A DNA stretch of 64,000 nucleotides from NCBI GenBank assembly GCA_020636545.1, contig JACJXS010000012.1, positions 128,915 to 192,914 of the forward strand, given 5' to 3'. Origin of the DNA: Chitinophagales bacterium (GTDB taxonomy: Bacteria > Bacteroidota > Bacteroidia > Chitinophagales > JADIYW01). How positions within the stretch are numbered: position 1 is the stretch's first letter; the number at the start of each line of letters is the position of its first letter. The translations under genes were made by a program, and so were the position numbers. The notes under the pieces are model-generated. The model did not search any database. It was given only the letters and a program-made list of their open reading frames with translations, and was not told where the DNA came from. Of this stretch, positions 1 through 9,295 are shown piece after piece.

Positions 1-1
1 T

Positions 2-1300
2 CCGCTTGCAATTAAGCAAATATTACAACATTTTAAATTTGATGTTCCATTTGAAAATATTGAGCAAGATGCCATTAATATTTTTGAAGAGTTAGCACCA
101 GCTTTTATTTATCAAAAATCGAATTTACATTTAGATAGAATTGAAATTATTAAGTATGTTTTTTATAGAAATCGTGGTGCATTTATCATAGGTCGTTTTC
201 GATATAGAAAATGGAGAATGCCTTTTGTGATTCCATTATTAAATGAGGACAATGGAATTTACGCTGATTCTATCATTCACAGCGAAGCAGAAATTAGTAT
301 TATATTTAGTTTTACTCGTGCTTCCTTTATGGTCAATACGCCTTATCCAGCTCAGTTAATAGACTATTTAAAACGTATTTTACCTTACAAAGGTGTTGGC
401 GAATTGTATGATTCTATCGGATATTACAAACACGGAAAAACCATTCTATATCGTGATTGCATGAATTATGTTTTGAATGAAGACCACGGAGATAAATTTA
501 TTATTGCTCCAGGTATTAAAGGAATGGTGATGTGTGTTTTTACCTTAAAGTATTATAATTTTGTTTTTAAGCTCATTAAAGATAAGTTTGAACCACCGAA
601 AAACACAACTCGAGAAGCTGTCATCAAAAAATATGAAGAAGTAGAACTCTCCGACCGAGTTGGTCGTATGGCTTATGCACACAAATTTGAAAACTTAGAA
701 TTTCCAAGAAAGCTTTTTAGTTTTGAGCTTATTCAAGAATTCCAAAAACATTGTACGGAATCCATAGAATTTAAAGATGATAAAGTAATAATTAAACACG
801 TTTATTTAGAACGTAAAATGATACCATTGAATATTTATCTAAAAGAAGCAAGTCCGATTGAAGCCTACAAAGCAATTTTAGATTATGGCTATTGTATTAA
901 AGAATTAGCGGCAGTCAATATTTTTCCTGGTGATTTATTGTTGAAAAACTTTGGTGTTACTAGACATGGACGTGTAATTTTTTATGATTATGATGAAATT
1001 GAAAAAATTACAGATTTACGTTTTCGAAAATTACCAGAAATCTCTGAAGAAGATGAACGATTTGGCGAAATGCATGTTTCTGCAGATTTGAATGATATTT
1101 TCCCAGAAGAATTTAAAGGATTTATGGCTCCAGATGGACCAATGGGCGATATATTTATGGCAGAACACAGTGAACTTTTTGATCCAAAATATTGGAGAAA
1201 AATTCAGAAAAAAGTAGCTGAAGGTGAATATTTAAGATTCTTTGTTTATAATAAAAATCAAAGGTTTAGAAAAGGAATAAAATTAGACAATGACATTTAA
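2..1300 (+). CDS. aceK: isocitrate dehydrogenase kinase/phosphatase AceK, 5' end outside window
   Basis: AceK phosphorylates and dephosphorylates isocitrate dehydrogenase and so sets the split between the TCA cycle and the glyoxylate bypass in the cytoplasm. The frame is open from base 2, so 432 residues are visible; the family is about 570-580 long, so roughly 140 N-terminal residues lie upstream. Visible family landmarks are the regulatory-domain stretch RGAFIIGRF, the nucleotide loop APGIKGMVM near visible residue 170, and the kinase catalytic segment GDLLLKNFG followed by the metal-binding DYDE. The body looks intact to a normal C-terminus. No aceA or aceB is visible here; they could lie upstream. 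AceK is best known from Proteobacteria, so its presence in a Bacteroidota genome is notable, but codon use matches the neighbours. The family call is firm. Confidence 0.93.
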   Translation, partial: PLAIKQILQHFKFDVPFENIEQDAINIFEELAPAFIYQKSNLHLDRIEIIKYVFYRNRGAFIIGRFRYRKWRMPFVIPLLNEDNGIYADSIIHSEAEISIIFSFTRASFMVNTPYPAQLIDYLKRILPYKGVGELYDSIGYYKHGKTILYRDCMNYVLNEDHGDKFIIAPGIKGMVMCVFTLKYYNFVFKLIKDKFEPPKNTTREAVIKKYEEVELSDRVGRMAYAHKFENLEFPRKLFSFELIQEFQKHCTESIEFKDDKVIIKHVYLERKMIPLNIYLKEASPIEAYKAILDYGYCIKELAAVNIFPGDLLLKNFGVTRHGRVIFYDYDEIEKITDLRFRKLPEISEEDERFGEMHVSADLNDIFPEEFKGFMAPDGPMGDIFMAEHSELFDPKYWRKIQKKVAEGEYLRFFVYNKNQRFRKGIKLDNDI

Positions 1301-1358
1301 TTGCATTCCTATTTTTGTTTTCTCATGTAATACAATTAAAATGCTAAACTAAAAAAGC

Positions 1359-1428
1359 TATTGTGCATCTAATTTTGGTATGATGATGTAGATAGTTTCT
1401 ACCAATCTATTACAAACGATGCACAATA
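1359..1428. repeat. long imperfect hairpin, 11-bp perfect arms
   Basis: TATTGTGCATC at 1359-1369 is the exact reverse complement of GATGCACAATA at 1418-1428. A second nested pair, TTGGTA (1375-1380) with TACCAA (1400-1405), lies inside. The structure sits between convergent aceK and a lipoprotein gene and is followed by T-rich sequence without a clean T run. It could terminate both transcripts or be a small mobile or REP-like repeat. Confidence 0.6.
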
Positions 1429-1450
1429 CCTCTTTTACTTTTATTATTAT

Positions 1451-1915
1451 TTAAAAATTTATGCTAGCGGAATTGATTAATGGATGTTTGGAACCACCAC
1501 CAGTTTGTATTAACGGAAGATTTGAAATAGAAATTTTATTTCCTGCAACAACTATAGTTTTTGCTCCGTCAGGATCGAAAGTTAGACCATCTACACCTAC
1601 TTCAACAGAGCCTGATGGAACATTTAAACTAAAATCTGCAACATCAAAAGTTCCACCAGTTATAGCTTCTGCTTTATTATGAAATGTAATTTGGATTAAT
1701 TTAAAAGGCTCATCTTGTTGGCAAACTATAGAATAATTATCATTTACAAATGTTTGTTCTTCAGAATTTCCTGAATACTCAACACCGTCAATAGTAAATT
1801 TTCCAGTTTTACCAGTATCATCATCTTTTCCATTTTTATCTTTATTACATGAAATCGCTGAAATTGCTATTATTAATAAAAGCAAAGTAGAAAGTGTTTT
1901 AAATGTAGTTTTCAT
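1451..1915 (-). CDS. small lipoprotein of unknown function
   Basis: This 154-residue protein starts with a lysine-containing signal sequence and the lipobox AISC near residues 20-23, followed by an Asp/Lys-rich linker, so it is probably a lipidated envelope protein. The rest looks like a small beta sandwich, with short alternating hydrophobic segments and many Gly/Asp turns (FTIDGVEYSG, GGTFDVADFSL). I do not recognise a named family. It is the last gene of a three-lipoprotein run on the minus strand, 52 bases after the previous gene, and probably shares its transcript. Confidence 0.75.
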   Translation of the reverse strand: MKTTFKTLSTLLLLIIAISAISCNKDKNGKDDDTGKTGKFTIDGVEYSGNSEEQTFVNDNYSIVCQQDEPFKLIQITFHNKAEAITGGTFDVADFSLNVPSGSVEVGVDGLTFDPDGAKTIVVAGNKISISNLPLIQTGGGSKHPLINSASINF

Positions 1916-1967
1916 TCTTTTAAATTTAATTTATGAGAAAATATTGATTTTAAATCTTAGTTGTTTG

Positions 1968-2399
1968 TCAATGAACTATCTTAACCTCAGAAGGCACAAT
2001 TTCAAAACTATTACAATAGTTATTTTCTAAAGTACTATTTAAATTTACAACTGAACTTTGATATTCAAACCCAGTTTGGTCTTTAACCGAAATTATTACT
2101 TTTTCTGCTTGACTAGGTTTTAAAGAAATTGTTGCTGTAATTGCTGTTTTATCATCACATGTTGGAGAACTTGCCCAATATACATCATCTACTGGTGTTT
2201 TGGCAACCGATTGATAATTTACATAAATAGTTAGTGAGTCAACACCATCATCTAAAAACGTTCTTGAGCTTGATTGATTAAACCAAAACACTAGTTTATA
2301 CTGTTCATGAACATTAAAGATACCATCAGAACAAGAACTCACTAAAGAGATAAAAATCAATAATAATCCAGATGCGAATATTTTATTTATTGTTTTCAT
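1968..2399 (-). CDS. small lipoprotein of unknown function
   Basis: A 143-residue protein with a signal sequence and lipobox VSSC near residue 23. The mature part is predicted to be mostly beta strand and contains two further cysteines (in PTCDD and NNYCN) that could form a disulphide. No family recognised. It lies 24 bases downstream of the 309-residue lipoprotein gene on the same strand, so the two are probably cotranscribed. No enzyme-like motif is visible. Confidence 0.75.
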   Translation of the reverse strand: MKTINKIFASGLLLIFISLVSSCSDGIFNVHEQYKLVFWFNQSSSRTFLDDGVDSLTIYVNYQSVAKTPVDDVYWASSPTCDDKTAITATISLKPSQAEKVIISVKDQTGFEYQSSVVNLNSTLENNYCNSFEIVPSEVKIVH

Positions 2400-2423
2400 T
2401 TTGTTTATATTTTATATAGAAAA

Positions 2424-3353
2424 TTACAAATCCCAACCTTTAAATAATTTAGAAATCGGTTGCCAAGATGTAGTAATTAATGTTTGTCTTCCTTTGTCTG
2501 CACCATTTACAGCATCATCTTCAGCATTCCGCAAGAAATAGGCATACATTTTGGTATCCATATCTACGAATACTAATGCTGTAACGTTTTTACCCTTATA
2601 CTTTAGTGTCTGCATACTATGATTATATGAAAGTGCAATAACAAAATCGGCGTTTGACCAATCGATTGGATCTGTATCCATATTACCATTTGGCTTTTTA
2701 ACTAAATCAGTTATTTTGTAACCAGTATAAATCCCTCCTGAATTATTTATATTATAATCGAAAAGATATTCTTGAGTTTTAAAATTAAAAAAGAATGCAT
2801 TTCTTGTTGAAAGAATTGAATTATAATTTTCATAAACTTCAGCACAACCATTAATTGTACCAGCATTTCCCCAATTAGGTTTAGATGCAAAATCTTTAAA
2901 AAAGTTGGTGTATGAATATAATTCAGTAGAATCATCATAATCTTGATAAGCAGGATAAAGCTGATTGGTATTATCGTTATTCATAATTAACCAATCCCCC
3001 ACTGTTGAAATATTTTTCCAACCTGGCCAATTCTTATCTGCCAAATACATTTCTTTATTATGATTAATAGATAAATCCCCATAATTTGTCTTTATGGTTT
3101 TACTGCCAATCGGTCTGCTTTTTACATATTGTAAGTAAAAATTTTCTGCTGTCCCGATAATATTAAATGCAGCTTTTTGAGGATTATTTACATTTCTTAA
3201 GTCAAAAAATTCAATTTCTCCATCTTTTTCCATACTTAACGATGGTGCAATTTTTCCTTTTAAATTTACTGCTGATTTTACACTTTCTTTTTTACAAGAA
3301 AATAAAATTGTACTAATTAAAAGGATGCTTAATAAATTTAATATTGTTTTCAT
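2424..3353 (-). CDS. lipoprotein of unknown function
   Basis: A 309-residue protein with a typical lipoprotein signal ending in LFSC near residue 20 and a Lys-rich start of the mature chain. The mature part is rich in Asn, Tyr and Trp, which is common in surface-exposed Bacteroidota lipoproteins. I recognise no domain and no catalytic motif. It heads the three-lipoprotein run. No canonical -33/-7 promoter was found in the 138-base gap upstream. The similar size range and shared signal style of the three genes suggest one envelope-associated unit, which is inference only. Confidence 0.75.
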   Translation of the reverse strand: MKTILNLLSILLISTILFSCKKESVKSAVNLKGKIAPSLSMEKDGEIEFFDLRNVNNPQKAAFNIIGTAENFYLQYVKSRPIGSKTIKTNYGDLSINHNKEMYLADKNWPGWKNISTVGDWLIMNNDNTNQLYPAYQDYDDSTELYSYTNFFKDFASKPNWGNAGTINGCAEVYENYNSILSTRNAFFFNFKTQEYLFDYNINNSGGIYTGYKITDLVKKPNGNMDTDPIDWSNADFVIALSYNHSMQTLKYKGKNVTALVFVDMDTKMYAYFLRNAEDDAVNGADKGRQTLITTSWQPISKLFKGWDL

Positions 3354-3491
3354 TTTTCTCTTTTTTTGTTGATGTAAAATTGCACCAAACAGAAAAGTAT
3401 TAAAAATGAAATTTTTAAATTTTGTGAGAAATAATTTTTGTATATTTAATTTAATACCTTTATAATCAATGAATTGTCATTTTAAAGTTAA

Positions 3492-4946
3492 TTATAAAAT
3501 TCTAGTAACCTCTTCCTTTAACCATAAATAAACTGAAACTAATTTGAATTCATTTGGTGTAACATTTTCAAATTCTTCAATAGCCTCTTGTATTTGTCTA
3601 ATTTCTTTTGAAGGTATTTGTTTTTGTAGTTCATACTTTTGATTTACAGTATATAATTTCTTAAATAATTGACAAATATTTTTATAATGGAGCATTTTTT
3701 CTGAAGAAACAGATTGTGCCAAACTATTGATGATGATTATTGCTGTATCATATTCTCGAATTAAATAAAAATAGACTGACTTAATAATTTTCAACATATA
3801 ATTTTGAGGAAAAGGTGCAGCATCTAAATCATAAGAAATATAGTTAGATAAATTTTGTGTATCTCTCATATACAAATAGCAAAGCAATCTGTTATACAAC
3901 AACATATTTTTATACAACATATTATCGGTAGAAAAGTCATTATCCAGTACATTTGAAACCTCATCATAGTATTTGCACTTTACTAAGTTTGTTATGTAAT
4001 TCACATAATAAATAGTTCTTATTCCGTGATGTTTGAATTGCTTATCAATATCTTGCTTGATACTTTTTAAAACAATATCCGAATCTTTAAAAAAGCCATT
4101 AGCAGAAAGTTCTCTGCCTTTTGCAATTAAAATATTTATTCTAACTTCTTGAAATAATGTATTGTTTTGATAAATAGATTCAATAAATTCTAATGCTTGA
4201 TCTAGATTTTTTATTTGAATTTTATTATCATTATTATCATGTACAGTATAAGATGCAGCAAAATGGTTATATAAATTACTTAATGCATTTTTTCTTAGTT
4301 TGCAAATATAATCTTCATCGACCAAACTTTCTCTATGTTCTTGATGATGATTATAGGAAATCCAATTACTTTGTGCTTTATATAAATTTAATTCAGCACA
4401 TTTTGCCGATATTAAATCATCTAATAAAATAGTACAATCTTGAAATAAACTTGGATAGGTCTGAAGCCGTTTACTAATATCAGTAATCTTATACCTAACA
4501 TTTTCTACTCGAATAAAGCATGCATCTAAAGCAAAATTATATGAAGCATAATTATCTTTTTGTTTAACTAATTTTTCAGTTTTTTCATCAATCCCATCTA
4601 TATATTGAAGCCTATTAAAAGCTTGTACTAAAAGCCAGTCGTTATAGGCATTATTATGATTAGAAATATGTTGATGTTCAATTGTAATCAAAAAATTTTC
4701 CAATTCTTCTTTTAAAATTCGAATTTCATTTCTCCATAAATAATCGAGTTTTTCTGAATATGTTTTATTGAATAATTTTCTAAACAACAAAGATTTCTCT
4801 AATTGCTCGTCATTTTTTGCACTGACAATTAATTTATAAAATTTGTACGTTCTTTGTTTCTTAGTAGAATTTAAGTAAGTATCAATTTCTTTAGTATAGA
4901 TTTTTTGAATCTTAGAAATTAAAAAAATAATAGAATTGCCTTTCAT
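3492..4946 (-). CDS. helical repeat-like protein of unknown function
   Basis: A 484-residue cytoplasmic-looking protein with no signal peptide or membrane segment, rich in Leu, Lys, Asn and Tyr and almost wholly helical in appearance. The N-terminal stretch from about residues 45-85 (LFRKLFNKTYSEKLDYL, then EELENFL) resembles a pattern seen in a family of unknown function spread through Bacteroidota, where a short module of this kind precedes TPR-like helices; I recall the pattern and could not verify it. The C-terminal half could be a TPR-like solenoid. The next gene on the same strand begins only 12 bases downstream, suggesting a two-gene operon. No enzymatic function can be assigned. Confidence 0.7.
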   Translation of the reverse strand: MKGNSIIFLISKIQKIYTKEIDTYLNSTKKQRTYKFYKLIVSAKNDEQLEKSLLFRKLFNKTYSEKLDYLWRNEIRILKEELENFLITIEHQHISNHNNAYNDWLLVQAFNRLQYIDGIDEKTEKLVKQKDNYASYNFALDACFIRVENVRYKITDISKRLQTYPSLFQDCTILLDDLISAKCAELNLYKAQSNWISYNHHQEHRESLVDEDYICKLRKNALSNLYNHFAASYTVHDNNDNKIQIKNLDQALEFIESIYQNNTLFQEVRINILIAKGRELSANGFFKDSDIVLKSIKQDIDKQFKHHGIRTIYYVNYITNLVKCKYYDEVSNVLDNDFSTDNMLYKNMLLYNRLLCYLYMRDTQNLSNYISYDLDAAPFPQNYMLKIIKSVYFYLIREYDTAIIIINSLAQSVSSEKMLHYKNICQLFKKLYTVNQKYELQKQIPSKEIRQIQEAIEEFENVTPNEFKLVSVYLWLKEEVTRIL

Positions 4947-4958
4947 ATTTATACTAAT

Positions 4959-5918
4959 TTATGGATACAATTTACCAATTTGTTCTCTCAATTCTAATAA
5001 AGACCAAAGTCCATAAACCATATTTTCTGGGTTACTAATATTTTCAAATTCAGCTAAATTAAACTCCTTAAAACCTCCTAACTTTGATTGACTATTCAAA
5101 AAATAAATGACTTCCTTTTGATGTTTCTTTATATCAAAATCGTATGCATATAAACTATATGCCAATAACTGATAACTTGGCATCAATTTATAATTTTGAT
5201 AATTAAGGTTATTGAATTCACTGGTATCCGAAAGTACCTTGCCTAAGTTCAAGTTATTATAATTTATTTCAAACAATTTCTTTCTAAATTCTTTAATTTT
5301 AAGTTGATCTCTACCGCAATTTTTATCATATTCAATTAATAAGAAATAGAAATCATTCCGCATATTAATCGGATAATTTAAAGAAGTTTGATAAATGGAA
5401 TCAATCATTTTTGGATTGACAATATTGTGCAATTGTTCGCAATAAACAATCAAACTAATTTTTCCATAATTGTTGTGTATATTTTTATACATTAAATTTG
5501 AGACAGAATCTTGACTTTGTTGTTTTATAAAATCACTTGTATATCTATAATTATTGGAGAGCAATCTTTCATTATACAGAACATAAGAAAAATTTTCGAT
5601 TACAATATTTGGAGAAAAAATCAAAAAAGAGTCCAAGCCCAATTTAAAATGCTTGTTTAATAAAATTAATTCCAGTGCAGTTGGTTCATTTTTTATTGCA
5701 CCAACAGTCTTTTTCAAAATTTCTTTTGCTTGAAAAATTTTATTATCTAAAAAATGTAACACTGAATCCTTTCCTACTTTATGAATAAAGCTATCCAATG
5801 TATCCTGTTCTAATCGATTAAAATGTATTGAATTAGGTTTAAATGTTTGATTTTCTGCTAGAATTATATTCGTAAATAAGACTGCAACAAATAAAGTAAA
5901 TAAACAAATTCTTTTCAT
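4959..5918 (-). CDS. secreted or periplasmic helical protein of unknown function
   Basis: Start chosen at the ATG at 5918 because it opens a good signal peptide (MKRICLFTLFVAVLFTNII, then LAEN); the longer frame from 5987 adds 23 residues in front of it. The 319-residue product is helical. Near its end a segment SQSKLGGF followed by YGLWSLLELR recalls the glycine-aromatic turns of alpha/alpha-toroid proteins (terpene-cyclase-like repeats), but one copy is too little to claim the fold. It lies 12 bases downstream of the 484-residue helical protein gene on the same strand, so the two products may act together, one inside and one outside the inner membrane. Function unknown. Confidence 0.7.
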   Translation of the reverse strand: MKRICLFTLFVAVLFTNIILAENQTFKPNSIHFNRLEQDTLDSFIHKVGKDSVLHFLDNKIFQAKEILKKTVGAIKNEPTALELILLNKHFKLGLDSFLIFSPNIVIENFSYVLYNERLLSNNYRYTSDFIKQQSQDSVSNLMYKNIHNNYGKISLIVYCEQLHNIVNPKMIDSIYQTSLNYPINMRNDFYFLLIEYDKNCGRDQLKIKEFRKKLFEINYNNLNLGKVLSDTSEFNNLNYQNYKLMPSYQLLAYSLYAYDFDIKKHQKEVIYFLNSQSKLGGFKEFNLAEFENISNPENMVYGLWSLLELREQIGKLYP

Positions 5919-5990
5919 ACGATTAACTTTTTTAGTATGTTTGTCCAAAATAAAAAATACTTTAAGTAAATATAGCAATTTGTACAATTT

Positions 5991-6731
5991 ATGCCATATA
6001 CCTTAGCACATCCAATGTTTTTATTATGGAGCAAACGTAAGTTTCCTAAGGTTTCCATTACTGCAATTATCATTGCAAGTATCACGCCAGATTTTGATAT
6101 ACTGCTTCGCTTAACGGATACTAGAATTCATATTTTTCAATACAATTTAAAAGATATTTTCCTATTAATTTTACCTATTAGTTTTGGTATTTGGTTGTAT
6201 TACGAACTTTGTCTAAAAAAAATTATAGTACCTATTTTCCCATTCTTAACAACTGAAGATTATAAAATTAAAGATTTTGGACTAGTTTTATTAACGATGT
6301 TGCTTTCTATTCTAGTTCATCTATTTTTAGATTTAATTTCTCATTGGGATGCCTTTAGTCTATCAATGATGATAGGTTGGAATACTGGCGACCCAATTTT
6401 AACTTTACTATTTTATGGCTATGCACTTTACGGCAATACAATACTTTTTTCTGCCTTGGGGCTATTTTTAATGACAAAATACATCAACTTTAAAACACTA
6501 CTAAAGTTTAGACCTAATAAAAATCAATCGATTTATTTTATATTGTTATTTATTTTTACAAGTATATTCTTCTCGTTCAAAATCTTTATGGCTGTCAAGG
6601 AACATAAATATTTTATTGATATTCTAATTATCAATTTTACGGGTGCCTTAGTATTTGCTTTCCTCACAACGCCTATTTTTTTCTTTATTTTACAAAAATC
6701 AAAACTGATACATGCCCAACCAAGTACATAG
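5991..6731 (+). CDS. DUF4184 family integral membrane protein
   Basis: A 246-residue polytopic membrane protein. Its N-terminus MPYTLAHPMFLL, the early PDFD motif (about residues 33-36) and the mid-chain HLFLDLISHWDAF are hallmarks of the DUF4184 group, which resembles the YdjM-type membrane-bound, probably metal-dependent hydrolases: conserved His and Asp lie at membrane edges. About six to seven hydrophobic segments are visible. The substrate is unknown. The 3' end overlaps the following glycosyltransferase gene by 20 bases, so the two are translationally linked. It diverges from the minus-strand gene at 5918 with only 72 bases between starts. Confidence 0.85.
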   Translation: MPYTLAHPMFLLWSKRKFPKVSITAIIIASITPDFDILLRLTDTRIHIFQYNLKDIFLLILPISFGIWLYYELCLKKIIVPIFPFLTTEDYKIKDFGLVLLTMLLSILVHLFLDLISHWDAFSLSMMIGWNTGDPILTLLFYGYALYGNTILFSALGLFLMTKYINFKTLLKFRPNKNQSIYFILLFIFTSIFFSFKIFMAVKEHKYFIDILIINFTGALVFAFLTTPIFFFILQKSKLIHAQPST

Positions 6732-7548
6732 TTTGTGGATAGGAAATTCATTATCTGCTATGGAATTATTGACCATTCAATCATTTATTGAAAATGATTT
6801 TGTTTTTAATTTGTGGGTGTATGAAAAAATAAACAATTTACCACAAGGTATTATACTTAAAGACGCCAACGAAATAATTTCAGTGCATCAAATTTTTAAA
6901 TACAAAAATCAAAATAAATTCGGACACGGAAAAGGGAGTGTTTCAGGATTTTCTGATTTATTTCGTTATAAATTATTATATGACAAAGGTGGTATTTGGA
7001 CAGATATGGACATAACTTGTTTACAAAGTTTTGAAATAAAAGAACCATATTTCTTTAGATATCACCATCAAATTGGAATGGTCGGAAATTTTATGAAAGT
7101 ACCTGCAAAATCTGATTTAATGTGGTACTGTTATCAAGAAACTTTACATCAAGTAAATGAAGATAATATAAACTGGCTTTTACCTATTGAAATTCTAATT
7201 CAAGGTATAAAAAAATATGACCTTCAAAATTTTGTTGGAAATATTTCTAATATGGATAGTTTTTTAGTCGTCAGAAAACTTCTAAGCAACAAGAAAACAC
7301 CGATAACACAATGGAAAATTATCCATTGGATGAACGAAGAATTTAGGCGACTGAATATAGATAAAAATACGGCTATTAAAAACTCAACTTACCAAATTCT
7401 TTTAGACAAATACCATATAAAATATCAGGTTTTAGATAAAATATCTGCCTTAAAACTTTACTTTAGAATTTCAAGTTTTCATTATGCTTGGTTGAATTTA
7501 AAAGCTAGAATTAATTACTTTTCAAATAATTTTTTTCTAAGAAACTAA
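6712..7548 (+). CDS. DXD-motif sugar transferase, capsular/GT32-like
   Basis: A 278-residue cytoplasmic-face glycosyltransferase of the GT-A 'glycosyltransferase sugar-binding region with DXD' type, which moves a sugar from a nucleotide donor to a glycan or lipid acceptor. Visible features are the N-terminal VHSLWIGN strand, the SGFSDLFRYKLLYDKGGIW segment and the metal-binding DMD of WTDMDITCL at about residues 99-101. The ATG at 6712 lies inside the upstream DUF4184 gene (20-base overlap, different frame), consistent with coupled translation. No other glycan genes are adjacent, so the polymer it serves is unknown. The family call is good and the acceptor open. Confidence 0.85.
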   Translation: MPNQVHSLWIGNSLSAMELLTIQSFIENDFVFNLWVYEKINNLPQGIILKDANEIISVHQIFKYKNQNKFGHGKGSVSGFSDLFRYKLLYDKGGIWTDMDITCLQSFEIKEPYFFRYHHQIGMVGNFMKVPAKSDLMWYCYQETLHQVNEDNINWLLPIEILIQGIKKYDLQNFVGNISNMDSFLVVRKLLSNKKTPITQWKIIHWMNEEFRRLNIDKNTAIKNSTYQILLDKYHIKYQVLDKISALKLYFRISSFHYAWLNLKARINYFSNNFFLRN

Positions 7549-7597
7549 TAATAATTCAAAATAAATTTATATTTTCAATGCATTAATTAGTTTGATA

Positions 7598-8977
7598 ATG
7601 AATTCAAAATCTACCAAATACATTGACAAGCTTAAAGGATTGGCTTTAATCTTTATTTTATCAGCTTTTTCAAACTTTTTATATGCAGGAGATTGCCCAA
7701 AAAGATACATTAATCCAATTTTCAAAGAGGTACAATATAGTGCTGCACTAAAATATGGACCTTACAAAAAGAACACAGATGGCACGCATACTTGGTTAAT
7801 TTATGATGTATATGAACCCAAAAATGACACACTTTCACTTCGGCCTGTAATTATTCTTATTCATGGCGGTAGTTTTACCAGCTTCCCACCTATCGATAGA
7901 AAAAGTCCAGATATTGGCGGAATGGCAAAAGCCTTAGCAGAGCGTGGTTATCTTGTCATCTCTCCTGATTATCGTTTATTTCGTGGCGAACAAACTTTTG
8001 AGAAAATGGCTGAAACAATATTCGCAGCCTCTTTAGATATAAATGAGTTGTTTTGTTATTTAAAAAATGATGTTGAAAATGGAAATCAACACAAGATTGA
8101 TTTGAATAATCTCTTTTTTGGAGGCTCTTCAGCTGGTGCCATTTTAGCATTAAATTATGGTTTGTTTATCGATGATATCAGTGATTTAGATTTCAATCCA
8201 ATTTATAAAAACATCATGCTAAAAGTAGCTGCATTTGATGGAATTACAGATGCCAATTCAATATTACATCATAAAATGTGTGGCATTATCCCAAAAGGTT
8301 ACCTATCAATTTCTGGAGCATTAATTGATTCAAATATTATCAAACCCAAAATCGCTAGTGTTTATCAATTACACGGCAAAATGGATTTAGCATTACCATA
8401 CACAACTGGCTATCCATTGGGCAATCCAGCTCTTCCAAAACTAATTGGTCCAGGAATATTTATAGATAAATTTAGAGCAGCTGGAATAACCGTAGAAGCT
8501 GATATTTACGATGATAAATTCCACGTTCCAGTAATTCTTCCTTTCGGTGATAATATTCCATTAGCTATTGAATTGCTTTTAAAAACAGGCGACATTTACG
8601 ACCGACCAGTTTTAGATAGTACAATTTATCGCATCTCTCATTTTTGTTATGATTTAATGGGCAAACCAAGTGAGCAAAGTTGCGATTCTACCTTATTATT
8701 TAATAAAAAAAATGTACTTACAAATCAATTAAATTTATATCCGAATCCTTCAAATGGTATATTTAATATAGAAATTCCTAAATCTCTTAGCAATAAAGCA
8801 AATGATATTACTATTTATGATTCAAATGGGAAAATAATTTTTAATACTCAAACCAATTTAGAAGCTAATATAAAAATTAATTTAAGTACAATTTCTAAAG
8901 GAATGTATTGGATGATTTTAAAATCAACAGATATAAAAGTTAAGGAGATTTATCTTCAAAAGGTATCGATATTATAA
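7598..8977 (+). CDS. secreted alpha/beta-hydrolase (carboxylesterase type) with T9SS sorting tail
   Basis: Start placed at ATG 7598; a TTG two codons upstream is less likely. The 459-residue protein has a signal peptide ending near NFLYAG, then an alpha/beta-hydrolase fold of the esterase/lipase type. The oxyanion-hole motif is HGGSF at about residues 89-93 and the nucleophile elbow GGSSAG has Ser178. Candidate acid and base residues lie in HGKMD and DDKFHVPV. From about residue 380 a C-terminal Por-secretion tail begins (LYPNPSNGIFNIEIP, ending near KEIYLQKVSIL), the type-A sorting domain recognised by the T9SS and removed on export. It should therefore act outside the cell. The substrate (acetylated glycan, lipid or ester) cannot be read from sequence. 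Confidence 0.88.
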   Translation: MNSKSTKYIDKLKGLALIFILSAFSNFLYAGDCPKRYINPIFKEVQYSAALKYGPYKKNTDGTHTWLIYDVYEPKNDTLSLRPVIILIHGGSFTSFPPIDRKSPDIGGMAKALAERGYLVISPDYRLFRGEQTFEKMAETIFAASLDINELFCYLKNDVENGNQHKIDLNNLFFGGSSAGAILALNYGLFIDDISDLDFNPIYKNIMLKVAAFDGITDANSILHHKMCGIIPKGYLSISGALIDSNIIKPKIASVYQLHGKMDLALPYTTGYPLGNPALPKLIGPGIFIDKFRAAGITVEADIYDDKFHVPVILPFGDNIPLAIELLLKTGDIYDRPVLDSTIYRISHFCYDLMGKPSEQSCDSTLLFNKKNVLTNQLNLYPNPSNGIFNIEIPKSLSNKANDITIYDSNGKIIFNTQTNLEANIKINLSTISKGMYWMILKSTDIKVKEIYLQKVSIL

Positions 8978-9295
8978 TACACTTTTATAAATTATAAAGG
9001 CTTGAATATAATACAATAACTTTAACTAAGCATTCAATTTAATTATATAAGACTGATAAGAAAGTCAAACAACAAAAAGAATCTAAGCTTTCATTTAATT
9101 TAAACACGGCTATCGCATTGATAATGAGGCTCAAAGCAAAAGAACAATGAAGAAAATTGAAATTTAGTATAAAATTAATGAATAAAGAATTTCTTTCAAC
9201 TGTCTTTAAATGATATTATTCAATAAAAATTATCCTTTCTTTATAGAATTATAATGAATAAATACCTATTTTAGCCTACAAATAAATAGGTAGAA
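8978..9295. other. 318-base intergenic stretch, no gene found
   Basis: Very AT-rich spacer between the esterase and the aldehyde dehydrogenase gene. Frames are broken by many stops and no tRNA-like fold was seen. Only a small dyad (CATT-gat-AATG near 9117-9127) stands out. The promoter of the downstream operon should lie here, but no canonical TTG-N19-21-TAnnTTTG was found. Confidence 0.5.

Noticed and set aside
8978..9295. Decayed gene or repeat shared with 47859-48239
   Set aside because: A weak similarity by eye (GGCTATCGCAT vs TATAGCTGTAATG) does not extend and has no arms or frame.
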